DNA from: JAPOXR01 sp964291445
GTDB lineage: Bacteria; Pseudomonadota; Alphaproteobacteria; Rhodobacterales; Rhodobacteraceae
Direction: 5' to 3'
DNA: 64,000 nt
Assembly: GCA_964291445.2 (NCBI GenBank)
Contig: OZ219862.1
Coordinates: forward strand, 744,001-808,000
A model generated the notes under the pieces. The model ran no database searches, was not told the DNA's origin, and saw only the letters and a program-made list of their open reading frames with translations. Below are positions 46,279-54,486 of this stretch, piece after piece. Both the position numbers and the translations under genes were made by a program. Numbering within the stretch: position 1 is the stretch's first letter; every line of letters starts with the position of its first letter.

Positions 46279-47322
46279 GCTCAGGCTGTGCTGAATGGCA
46301 TCGTTGATCCGCTCCAGCGGATACCGTGCGGTCACCAGTTCATCCAGCTTGAGCCTCTGCTGCCGGTAGAGTTCAAGCAACATCGGGATGTCCCGGCCCA
46401 GCACCGTGTCACCCATGCAGGAGCCAAGTATGGACTGGCTGAGGCCGGCGACAATCACCGGCTCGAATTGCATGGTCTCGCCGTCTGGCGGCATGCCGAC
46501 GATGACCAGCTTTCCACCCTGGCACAGATATCTCATGGCGGTCTCGCAAGCGGCGGCAGACCCGACCGAGACCAGTGCGAAATCAACGCCACGGCCACCG
46601 GCAATCTTCCTGACCTCCCGGTACGGCTTGTCGCCGGTCGCCAGCACGCCGTGCGTTGCCCCGAATTCCATGGCATCGTCGAGTTTCGACGGAGAGATGT
46701 CGACGGCGATAATCCGGGTTGCCCCGCACAGCCTGGCGCCCTGGATAGCGTTCAGGCCGACACCGCCGGCGCCGATTACCGCCACGTTCGAGCCCGGGGT
46801 GATCCCGGCGGTATTCACCGCCGCCCCCACCCCGGTGATGACACCGCAGGACAGCAGGCAGGCGGCGTCCATGGGAATCTCCGCCGGCAGCGGCGCCAGC
46901 TGGGTGCGATGGACGACCACCCGCTCGGCAAAGGCGCCGGTCACCAGCCCCTGGGCGACCGGATTGCCCTCACGGTCCGAAATCGGGCTGTCCTTGGGGT
47001 TTCCCTTTCGCTCGCATCTTGCCGGCATGCCGGAGATGCAGTTCCTGCACTGACCACAGGTCTTGAGCAGGGTCACCAGAACCCGGTCACCGATCGAAAA
47101 ACCCTCCATTCCGCCGCCAAGGGCACGGATGGTGCCGGCAGCCTCGTGGCCGAACACGACCGGGAGCGGTCCACCCCAGGCCCCCTCGATATAGTGAATG
47201 TCGGAATGGCACACCGCGCAGGCGGCGATCGCCACCTCGGCCTCGCCATGCCGGGGCGCACGCAGCACAACCTCCTCGATGGCGAGGGGCTGCCCGAATC
47301 CATGGCACAGTGCTGCTCTCAT
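46240..47322 (-). CDS. Zinc-dependent alcohol dehydrogenase (MDR family)
   Basis: The 360-residue enzyme has catalytic zinc ligands in CAVCHSD and GHEAAGT and the structural zinc cysteines CGQCRNCISGMPARC. The Rossmann segment reads AVIGAGGVGLNAIQGARLCG. It oxidises an alcohol or reduces an aldehyde with NAD. ATG at 47322 (preceded by GAGACGAGGG) is chosen over 47337. It sits between the hydrolase and the enolase-superfamily gene, all on the same strand, suggesting a short degradative operon. Confidence 0.92.
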   Translation of the reverse strand: MRAALCHGFGQPLAIEEVVLRAPRHGEAEVAIAACAVCHSDIHYIEGAWGGPLPVVFGHEAAGTIRALGGGMEGFSIGDRVLVTLLKTCGQCRNCISGMPARCERKGNPKDSPISDREGNPVAQGLVTGAFAERVVVHRTQLAPLPAEIPMDAACLLSCGVITGVGAAVNTAGITPGSNVAVIGAGGVGLNAIQGARLCGATRIIAVDISPSKLDDAMEFGATHGVLATGDKPYREVRKIAGGRGVDFALVSVGSAAACETAMRYLCQGGKLVIVGMPPDGETMQFEPVIVAGLSQSILGSCMGDTVLGRDIPMLLELYRQQRLKLDELVTARYPLERINDAIQHSLSGKARRNVIVFDL

Positions 47323-47402
47323 CCCTCGTCTCCTCATGCCTGCAACCGATCCCGTTCAAACTCCACTCTTCCCAGCCGGACCCAAAAATCAAACGAATTC
47401 TT

Positions 47403-48203
47403 TCAGTCGGCCCCGAACGCCGCGACCATTTGCAGGAACTCCCCGAGATGTGCAGCAAATTCCGGGGTCGAATCGACACATGACAGGTGCCCGCGCCCTC
47501 AATGACCGCAAGCCTCGACCCCGCAATGAGCGACGTCGCCTGCTCGGCGAGGCTGACCGGCGTGGCCCCGTCTTCCGAGCCGGCAATCACCAGGGTCGGC
47601 TGAAAAATCCAGCCGGCCGATTCGCTGAAATCGGCACCCATGATGGCCTCGCAGCAGCCGGCATAGCCTTCACCCGGAACCCGGGCCAGGTCAGTCCTCC
47701 ATGCCTCGACCCTGCGAGGATGGCACGATCTGAACCTTGTGGAGAACCAGCGCTTGATCACCGCGTCGGCCATGTCACCGAGCTTCCCCGCCCGGGCCGG
47801 GCCGATTCGCTCCTGCCATATCGCCCGGTCGCCGATTCGAACCCCGGTATTTGCCAGCACCAGGGCCCGCACCAAGCCGGGCCGGGTCAGGGCCAGCTTG
47901 TCCGATCAGCCCGCCAATCGACAGCCCGACAAATACCGACCGGCGAATCCCCAGATGGTCGAGTATCGTTGAGCAGTCATCGGCCAGTCCGGCAATGGAA
48001 TACGGCCCCGGCGGGCACGAGCTGAGGCCATGACCCCGCTTGTCCATGCGGACCAGCCGGTAGCCCCGGGGCATCAATTCGACGATCCCTTCCCACAACC
48101 CCAGATGGGTTCCCAGCGAATTGGCAAACACCACCGCCGGCCCGTCCGACGGTCCCTGCACCTCGAAATGCAGGCGGACGCCATCCGCCGTTGTCAGCTG
48201 CAT
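47403..48203 (-). pseudogene. Alpha/beta hydrolase, 3-oxoadipate enol-lactonase-like, two frameshifts
   Basis: Starting at 48203, MQLTTADGVRLHFEVQGPSD leads to VVFANSLGTHLGLWEG, YRLVRMDKRGHGLSS and VGLSIGGLIGQ with the nucleophile serine GLSIGG. At ~47898 the frame changes: VRALVLANTGVRIGDRAIWQ follows in a second frame, then VIAGSEDGATPVSLAEQATS. Near 47490 a second shift restores GHLSCVDSTPEFAAHLGEFL up to a stop at 47403. The three parts together make a normal ~265-residue PcaD-like hydrolase. The defects may be real mutations or base-call errors in G/C runs. Confidence 0.8.
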
Positions 48204-48241
48204 GCCCCCCTCCGCAATCCGCGCCCGGCCGGCAAATCCGA

Positions 48242-48318
48242 TGGCGACCCCTCGAGGACTCGAACCCCGAACCTGCTGATTCGAAGTCAGCTGCTCTATC
48301 CAGTTGAGCTAAGGGGCC
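48242..48318 (-). tRNA. tRNA-Arg (anticodon UCG)
   Basis: A complete 77-nt cloverleaf including encoded CCA: acceptor GGCCCCT/AGGGGTC, D arm GCTC...GAGC, anticodon stem GCTGA/TCAGC with loop CTTCGAA (UCG), T arm CGGGG-TTCGAGT-CCTCG, discriminator G. It decodes CGA and probably other CGN codons. It is identical to the tRNA at 56112 except at anticodon position 36. Confidence 0.95.
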
Positions 48319-48474
48319 CCGAGCATCCGGTTGTCTTGCCCTGCCTACCCTGTTTTGCCACCACAGGAAATCCTGCACGGAAGCAGCGTTGGCCCCATGG
48401 CGTATCGGATGCCGTTCACCCGGCCCGGACACTCCGCAGGGGAGCAAGATTGGCTACATGACCTCGGGCCGGCA

Positions 48475-48690
48475 TCAATGCTCGGTCATGTCCTCGACGT
48501 CGGTTTCGGCATCTTCACATTCGGCCAGGTATTGCACGAGGATCGTCATGCCATTGTCCAGCGCCTGGTGAAGCATTTGTGGGACGTCGTCGTAACCCGC
48601 TCGCTTCGCCAAATCCTCGAGCGGCGGCATACCATCGGTCGACATCCGCAAGGTCACTTTGACCGTCTTGCCCTTCCAGTCATCGGTCAT
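48475..48690 (-). CDS. Small hypothetical protein, 71 aa
   Basis: The frame starting MTDDWKGKTVKVTLRMSTDG continues with PPLEDLAKRAGYDDVPQMLH and an acidic C-terminus (ECEDAETDVEDMTEH). The N-terminal strand-helix pattern (KVTLRMSTDG...LEDLAKRAG) resembles a ribbon-helix-helix or similar small regulator, but I cannot assign it. An alternative start three codons upstream is at 48699. It stands alone after the tRNA. Confidence 0.5.
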   Translation of the reverse strand: MTDDWKGKTVKVTLRMSTDGMPPLEDLAKRAGYDDVPQMLHQALDNGMTILVQYLAECEDAETDVEDMTEH

Positions 48691-48699
48691 GGTCGGCAT

Positions 48700-49303
48700 C
48701 CAATCCGAACCGGCAGTCGCGGCAGCCGGACACGGGCTGGTCGCCCCGGTTTGCCGGCAGTGGGTCGCGTGCGAATCGGCCGTCGCTCGCTCGCGGGCCG
48801 AGGCTGGCGGTATGCGCCAGCGCGTAGCAGCAATGGCCGCCAACTCGGCTCGAAACGCCTTGGTGCATCGTCACCCCGCCGGTCATGTTCATTTCGGGCC
48901 TCCCGTCATGGTCCGATCCATGCCGCTGCATGGCCGTATTGTGCTGACGGACAAATCACTGCAGCCGGTTCCGCGTCGCCCTGCATCGTCCAGCCAAGCG
49001 GTAAAGGGATTGGCACCAGATCACAACTCGCGGCGGAAAGCTCGCCAGCAGGCGGCAGCACGCGTTTCAGGACGGACCCAGAATCTCGCGCTCGGCTGCC
49101 TTCCGAATGAAGGCCGAGCCCGTCATTCCGCGCATGCAAGCCGCCTCATCGAGGGTGTCGAGGACGATGTCTCGGCGATTGCGTGACATGCACAACCAAA
49201 TACATGACCAAACGATGCAAACCACGCCTGTTCAAACGTGGTCGAAGACCAGTGTATCGATCGAGGCATCGCGTCCTGCCCGGATTGCGGATGGTTGCCT
49301 TGC
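48700..49303. other. Gap without recognised gene
   Basis: About 600 bp between the small protein and the permease gene. Frames here show only arginine/serine-rich, low-information sequence, and no RNA gene or repeat was recognised. Confidence 0.4.
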
Positions 49304-50248
49304 CTATCTTTGCCCCTTGAACCATGGGGTGAGGAGTGCCCGCGGATAGTCCGCCCGCCTCGCAACGATCACCAGCGCAATGATCGACAGGATGAACGGC
49401 ATCATCAGGAATATCTGGGTCGGAACCAGGGCGCCGGCCTCGGTTTGCAGGCGCACCTGGAGGGCATCGAACATTCCGAACAGCAAGGCGCCGATGAGCG
49501 CTTTTCCCGGTTGCCAGCTCGCGAAGATGACCAGGGCAATGCAGATCCAGCCGCGCCCGTTGACCATGCCGAAGAAGAAAGCGTCGAAGGCAGACATGGT
49601 GAGGAATGCGCCGCCGAGCGCCATCAGCGACGATCCTGCCACAACTGCACCCATGCGAAGGCGAATGACGGAGAGACCCTGTGCATTCACGGCTTCGGGA
49701 TTGTCGCCAACCGCCTTGAGCGCCACGCCAAGCGGTGTGCGATCCATGACCCACCACACGACAACCACCATGAACAGTGCCAGCCAGGTGAGAGCAGTCT
49801 GCTGGAAGAGCACGGCTCCGAAGAAGGGAAGGTCGGAGAGGATCGGAACATCGAGGGCACGGAACGGCTCGATCCGTGGCGGCGAATTGACCTGCGGCAG
49901 CGCCGTACGATAGGCGAAAGAGGCCAGCGAACTGGCAAAGAGCGTTATGCCGAGGCCGGACACGTGCTGCGAAAGACCCAGCGGCACGGTCAGCACGGAA
50001 TGAAGCAGCCCGAACAATGCGCCGGCAAGCGCCGCGGCAAGGACCCCGACCGGGAGGGGAGCACCAAGCCAGACCGTCATCCATCCGGTCATGGCACCGA
50101 CGACGAAGATTCCCTCGATTCCGAGATTAAGCACGCCGGCTCGCTCGCAGAGGAGAGCGCCGAGGACACCGAAGATCAGCGGGCTGGCAATGCGCAGGCT
50201 TGCCGCCCAGAAATTTTCGTTCAGGAAGATCTGGAGGATGTCGATCAT
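49304..50248 (-). CDS. BMP-type ABC transporter permease 2 (second system)
   Basis: The 314-residue membrane protein has the YufQ-like signature CERAGVLNLGIEGIFVVGAM and the C-terminal MVNGRGWICIALVIFASWQP. Its ATG overlaps the stop of the other permease (ATGA). It is a paralogue of 32458 but clearly different in sequence, so the two importers are not a recent duplication. Confidence 0.92.
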   Translation of the reverse strand: MIDILQIFLNENFWAASLRIASPLIFGVLGALLCERAGVLNLGIEGIFVVGAMTGWMTVWLGAPLPVGVLAAALAGALFGLLHSVLTVPLGLSQHVSGLGITLFASSLASFAYRTALPQVNSPPRIEPFRALDVPILSDLPFFGAVLFQQTALTWLALFMVVVVWWVMDRTPLGVALKAVGDNPEAVNAQGLSVIRLRMGAVVAGSSLMALGGAFLTMSAFDAFFFGMVNGRGWICIALVIFASWQPGKALIGALLFGMFDALQVRLQTEAGALVPTQIFLMMPFILSIIALVIVARRADYPRALLTPWFKGQR

Positions 50249-51312
50249 GGCGTGCCGGCCTTTCGCCAGCGAAGCCGAAAACGGGCGACGAAACCTCCAA
50301 CCAGCATGCAGATCAAGGACATCGATACCGTGAGATCAGCAAGAAAACTGGACACACCCATGGCACGGGACATGGAATCGGCGCCCACGAAGACGCTTGC
50401 CACAAAAAGACTGGCTGCAATCACGCCGATCGGCGAGAGGCCAGCGAGCATGGCAACGACAATCCCGGCATACCCGAAACCGGGGGAGAGATCGGACGTC
50501 AGATAGCCCTTGAGCCCGGCAACCTCCGAGACGCCGGCAAGACCTGCACAGGCGCCGGAGGCAATGGCGACGCTAAGAAGCGTCCGGTTGACGCCGATGC
50601 CGGCATGGCGGGCGGCGGCGGCATTGTCGCCGACCGCACGGATCCGGAAACCCCAGACCGTGTAGGCAAGGACGGCATGGGCAACGAGCGCCACGGCAAT
50701 GGCAATGAGAAACCCGCCATGCAGCCGCATCCGGTCAACCAGTGTCGGCAGCGTGGCTGAATCCAGAATCGGCTCCGATTGCGGCCATCCAAGCCCCATC
50801 GGGTCCTTGAACGGACCCTCGAGCATCATCTGGACGAAGATGAGAATGATGAAGTTCAGCAAGAGCGAGGTCACGACCTCGTCCGCACCGAATCGGGTCT
50901 TGAGGATGGCGGGTCCAAGCAAGCCCACCGCGCCCGCCGCGGCGCCAACCACCAGCACCAGCGGTATCATCAGGATCGACGGGCCGTCGACCATGCCCGT
51001 GCCTACCCAGACCGCGGCCAGGGCGCCGAGATAGAGTTGACCCTCCCCACCGATATTCCAGAGGCGGGCGCGGAATGCGATTGCCGCCGCCAGCCCCGTA
51101 AAGATCAGCGGCGTGGCGCGGGTCAGGGTTTCGGTGACCGTGAACACCGAACCGAAAACCCCGATCACCATCTGGGCGTAGGCTGGCAGGATCGGGGCGC
51201 CGGCAAAGGCAAGAGGGATGGCGGCAAGGAGCAGGGCCGCAAACCCGGCAGCGATCGGGATCAGGATCGCCATCCAGGGCTGCAAATTGCCGCGGGGAAC
51301 AATCTCGATCAT
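50245..51312 (-). CDS. BMP-type ABC transporter permease 1 (second system)
   Basis: The 355-residue permease has WNIGGEGQLYLGALAAVWVG and the C-terminal GFGYAGIVVAMLAGLSPIGV. The visible ATG at 51312 is 65 bp after the ATPase stop. An alternative ATG at 51380 overlaps that stop, ATGA style, and encodes a 23-residue leader that terminates one frame away. The coupled start may have been lost by a 1-bp indel. Confidence 0.88.
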   Translation of the reverse strand: MIEIVPRGNLQPWMAILIPIAAGFAALLLAAIPLAFAGAPILPAYAQMVIGVFGSVFTVTETLTRATPLIFTGLAAAIAFRARLWNIGGEGQLYLGALAAVWVGTGMVDGPSILMIPLVLVVGAAAGAVGLLGPAILKTRFGADEVVTSLLLNFIILIFVQMMLEGPFKDPMGLGWPQSEPILDSATLPTLVDRMRLHGGFLIAIAVALVAHAVLAYTVWGFRIRAVGDNAAAARHAGIGVNRTLLSVAIASGACAGLAGVSEVAGLKGYLTSDLSPGFGYAGIVVAMLAGLSPIGVIAASLFVASVFVGADSMSRAMGVSSFLADLTVSMSLICMLVGGFVARFRLRWRKAGTP

Positions 51313-51376
51313 GGCGCCGCTCGCGGCGCGGCTTCCTGCCCGGACCGGCGGGACGCGAACGGCTTCGGGGGCAGGT

Positions 51377-52942
51377 TCATGTGACCGCTCCGCCGGTCAT
51401 CATGGCACCGATCACGGCGCGGTCCCGTGACCCGGTTTCGGCAATACGACCATTGTGCATGACCAGGATGCGATCGGAGAGCGCCAGGATTTCGTCCAGA
51501 TCTTCCGAGATCAGCAATACGCCGGCGCCGCGGTCGCGCGCCTCGATGAGACGGCGGGAGACGTCGCTGGCCGCGCGCACGTCGAGGCCGCGGGTCGGCT
51601 GGTTGGCAAGAATGATGCCGGGACTGGCCTCCAGCACGCGTGCGAGAATCAGTTTCTGGATATTGCCGCCGGAGAGGAGCGCTGTGCGGGCCTGCGGGCC
51701 GGGGCCGCGGATGTCATGGGTATCGATCAGCGCCTTGGCGTGCGCCGCCATGGCGGCGCGGCGAAGGATGCCCCGGCGCTGGATTGCCGGCGAGTCCAAC
51801 CGTTCGATCACCAGGTTTTCGGCCACGCTCATATCGGCAACAATGCCATCCTGATGCCGATCCTCCGGGATCCGGCCAATGCCTTCGCGAAGCGCCCTGG
51901 CGGGAGAAAGACTTCGAATGCGCCTTCCGCGAATCGCAATCGATCCGTGACCGGGCTGCAACAGGCCTGAAATGATCTGCGCCAGAGTGCCTTGGCCATT
52001 CCCGGCCACGCCGGCGATGCCGACGATTTCCTTCTCGCGGATTGTCAGGGACACTTCGAACAAGGCACGATACGCCCGGGATGCCTGGACCGAGATGTCC
52101 TCAAGAGCCAGGGCGGGCGCACCGGGCTGACGGGGCGTGCGGTCGACGCCGGCATGCTCTTCTCCGACCATCATGCGGATGATCGTCCCGACATCGGCTT
52201 CCCGGGTCGGCATTTCCCCCATCCTGCGACCATGACGCAAAACCATGATCCGATCCGAAAACGCCAGCACCTCGCGCAGCTTGTGGGAGATGAAGATGAC
52301 CGAGAGACCGTCACGAACCAGGTCGCGGATGGCGGCGAACAGGGAGTTGGCCTCTTGTGGCGTGAGCACCGCAGTCGGTTCGTCCAGAACCAGGATGCGG
52401 GCCTGGCGATAGAGCGCCTTCAGGATTTCGACCCGCTGTCGCTCGCCGACAGACAGATCACGGATACGGACATCAAGCGGCGCAGTGAGACCGGATGACT
52501 CCATCAGGCCCTGCAACCGCGCCCGGGCACGAATTCGGGACCGGCGCATTCCGAAGAGCGGCTCGGTTCCCAGCAGAATGTTGTCAAGAACCGTGAGATT
52601 CTCCGCCAGCGTGAAATGCTGGTGCACCATACCGATCCGGGCCGATATGGCGGCCTGGGGCTGTCCCGGCGGCAGAATCTCCTCGCTGCCATCCGGGTTG
52701 CGGACCCGAACCTCCCCGGCATCCGGCGTGTATTCGCCGAATAGCATGTTCATCAGCGTGGTCTTGCCAGCGCCGTTCTCGCCAAGAAGCGCCAGCACCT
52801 CGCCCCGGTCGAGATCAAGATCAATGCTGTCCGCTGCCAGGAGCGGACCGAAGCGCTTGGTCATCCCGCGCATTGCGAGAATGGAGCCAGGCATGGCGGG
52901 CGGGCCTGAACCGCCGGGCGGTTCAGGCAAACGTGACGTCAA
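51377..52942 (-). CDS. BMP-type ABC transporter double ATPase (second system)
   Basis: The 521-residue protein has a complete first cassette (GENGAGKTT; LSVGERQRVEIL; ILVLDEPTAVLTP). Its second cassette (AGVAGNGQGTL; LSGGNIQKLIL; IILANQPTRGLD) has Gln for the Walker B glutamate, as in the first system at 29791. It energises import for the binding protein at 52939 and overlaps it by 4 bp. Confidence 0.93.
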   Translation of the reverse strand: MTSRLPEPPGGSGPPAMPGSILAMRGMTKRFGPLLAADSIDLDLDRGEVLALLGENGAGKTTLMNMLFGEYTPDAGEVRVRNPDGSEEILPPGQPQAAISARIGMVHQHFTLAENLTVLDNILLGTEPLFGMRRSRIRARARLQGLMESSGLTAPLDVRIRDLSVGERQRVEILKALYRQARILVLDEPTAVLTPQEANSLFAAIRDLVRDGLSVIFISHKLREVLAFSDRIMVLRHGRRMGEMPTREADVGTIIRMMVGEEHAGVDRTPRQPGAPALALEDISVQASRAYRALFEVSLTIREKEIVGIAGVAGNGQGTLAQIISGLLQPGHGSIAIRGRRIRSLSPARALREGIGRIPEDRHQDGIVADMSVAENLVIERLDSPAIQRRGILRRAAMAAHAKALIDTHDIRGPGPQARTALLSGGNIQKLILARVLEASPGIILANQPTRGLDVRAASDVSRRLIEARDRGAGVLLISEDLDEILALSDRILVMHNGRIAETGSRDRAVIGAMMTGGAVT

Positions 52943-53928
52943 CCGTCGGAAACGGGTTCCCCGTCATTCACATTGACCCGGAACAGGCCGTCACGGATCT
53001 CCTGCTCCCGCTCCCGCACCTTGGCGAGCACATCCTCCGGAACAAGATTCTCGTCAACGACCATCGATCCGCCGCCATAGCCCATGAAGCTGTACTGGCC
53101 ATAATCTGCCGCCTCGAAGGTTCCATCGGCTACCGCGGCGATGGCTCGGTCGATGGTGGGCTCCATGTGCCAAATGGCCGAGGCCATGATCGTCTCCGGA
53201 TAGTCACCGGAGGTATCGATCACGTTGCCGATGGCCCTGACGCCGCGTTCCACGGCCGCGTCGGACACGCCGAAGCGTTCGGCATACATGATATCCGCAC
53301 CGGCATCCATCATGGCGAAGGCGCTTTCCTTGGCTTTCGGCGGATCGTACCAGCTGTCAATGAAATTCACGAGGAATCTGACATCCGGATTCATCTCCTT
53401 CGCGCCGTCCTTGAAGGCATTCATCAGGCGGTTGACCTCCGGAATCGCGTAGCCACCGACCATGCCGATCACGTTCGACTCGGTTGCCGCGCCGGCGATC
53501 ATCCCGGTCAGGTAGCTGGGTTCGTGGATCCAGTTGTCGAAGACCGCAAAATTTTCGCCGGAGGGACCGAAGGACGAGCCCATCAGGAAGGCGGTGTCCG
53601 GATAATCCGCTGCAACCTTGCGGGCGGCACGTTCCAGTGCAAAAACCTCGCCGACAACCAATCGCTGCCCGGCCTCGGCGTATTCGCGCATCACGCGCTC
53701 GTAATCGGTGTTGGCGACGTTCTCCGAGAAGGCGTAATCAATTTCGCCGCGGTCGGCGGCGGCATTCAGCGCCTTGTGAATGCGGCTGATCCATTGCTGT
53801 TCAACCGGCAGCGTGTAGATGGCGGCGACCTTCAGCTTGTCGGCGGCAGCGATGCCAGCCGTCATTATCATGGCAGCAGCTGCAGCGACGCCGAAAAGGG
53901 CGCGACGACCCATTCCAGTGTAAGACAT
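52939..53928 (-). CDS. BMP-family ABC transporter substrate-binding protein (second system)
   Basis: The 329-residue protein has a twin-arginine-like or long signal peptide (MSYTGMGRRALFGVAAAAAM, MTAGIAAA). The mature sequence KLKVAAIYTLPVEQQWISRI has the BMP fold (GGYAIPEVNRLMNAFKDGAK, GADIMYAERFGVSD). It is different in sequence from the first BMP protein at 28789, so it probably binds another nucleoside or purine derivative. It is the first gene of the operon that continues to 49304. Confidence 0.92.
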   Translation of the reverse strand: MSYTGMGRRALFGVAAAAAMIMTAGIAAADKLKVAAIYTLPVEQQWISRIHKALNAAADRGEIDYAFSENVANTDYERVMREYAEAGQRLVVGEVFALERAARKVAADYPDTAFLMGSSFGPSGENFAVFDNWIHEPSYLTGMIAGAATESNVIGMVGGYAIPEVNRLMNAFKDGAKEMNPDVRFLVNFIDSWYDPPKAKESAFAMMDAGADIMYAERFGVSDAAVERGVRAIGNVIDTSGDYPETIMASAIWHMEPTIDRAIAAVADGTFEAADYGQYSFMGYGGGSMVVDENLVPEDVLAKVREREQEIRDGLFRVNVNDGEPVSDG

Positions 53929-54225
53929 TGCGATTCCTCCTTCAATTCTGCAAGGAATTGGCCGACATCACCATGTCAACTTCCTCCCCGGAAGAGACGG
54001 TAGTGCAGGCAACCCGCGAGGGCAATGCCGTTTCCACGGGCAATCACATTCCGAATGTGCGCCGCCAACCCTCGCAGGAGCCCGCCTGATTCAAACGGCA
54101 ATTGAAACATCCGATTTGCCGCCCCTCCCTCGGTAGTGGTTTGCTCGATACAAGGGAGTCCAATTCTTCCCGAATCGTGAAACTGTCCTCCCGCCGCCAC
54201 CCGGCCAATGACAAGGGAGAGACCA
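53929..54225. other. Promoter side of the second BMP operon
   Basis: About 300 bp with no supported gene lie upstream of the minus-strand BMP gene. It ends near the start of the IS630-like fragment. I found no clear promoter hexamers. Confidence 0.3.
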
Positions 54226-54372
54226 ATGGGCAGGAGGCTGGCAAGACAGGAAATCGAGCTTTCGGACCAGGATCGCGAACGCCTCGAAGCCAGCACCCGC
54301 ACCGTCCAGTGCCGGGCATGCGGCGGTGGCGGCGAAATCGCCAGCGCAATCGTGGCCTGCACCTGTCGCTTT
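54226..54372 (+). mobile_element. IS630-like transposase N-terminal fragment
   Basis: The plus-strand frame from ATG 54226 reads MGRRLARQEIELSDQDRERL, then EASTRTVQ...EIASAIVACTCR. This matches the start of IS630-family transposases (IELSDEDRERLEAW, then RA-x-IVLAC). The middle is degraded and nothing downstream belongs to the transposase. It looks like the debris of an insertion beside the HNH gene remnant. Confidence 0.5.
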
Positions 54373-54386
54373 ATGTTGCGGGGATC

Positions 54387-54486
54387 CACGCAGATCTTGG
54401 TAGCGAAGTTGCTGCCCGGCACTCAGCTGGCCCTCCTTCCAGGAACGCAGCGCAATCGGTTCGCTCCCCTTCGCCGACCCTCTCAC
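54387..54486 (-). pseudogene. Truncated HNH endonuclease of the PtuB/TIGR02646 type
   Basis: Starting at a GTG that overlaps the ATPase stop by 4 bp (GTGA), about 33 codons read VRGSAKGSEPIALRSWKEGQ and LSAGQQLRYQDLRG. This is the N-terminal signature (K-G-x-E-P...L-x-x-W...L-x-Y) of the HNH effector that pairs with PtuA in Septu and retron-associated systems. The frame then degenerates and no HNH motif follows. The IS630-like fragment lies just beyond. The effector is therefore lost. Confidence 0.6.

Noticed and set aside
44614..47505. 963-codon plus-strand frame across the enolase-superfamily and alcohol dehydrogenase genes
   Set aside because: Antisense to two genes that show full motif sets; high GC produces long open shadows.
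49238..50506. 422-codon plus-strand frame over the second BMP permeases
   Set aside because: Antisense shadow rich in Glu, Arg and His without any recognisable domain.
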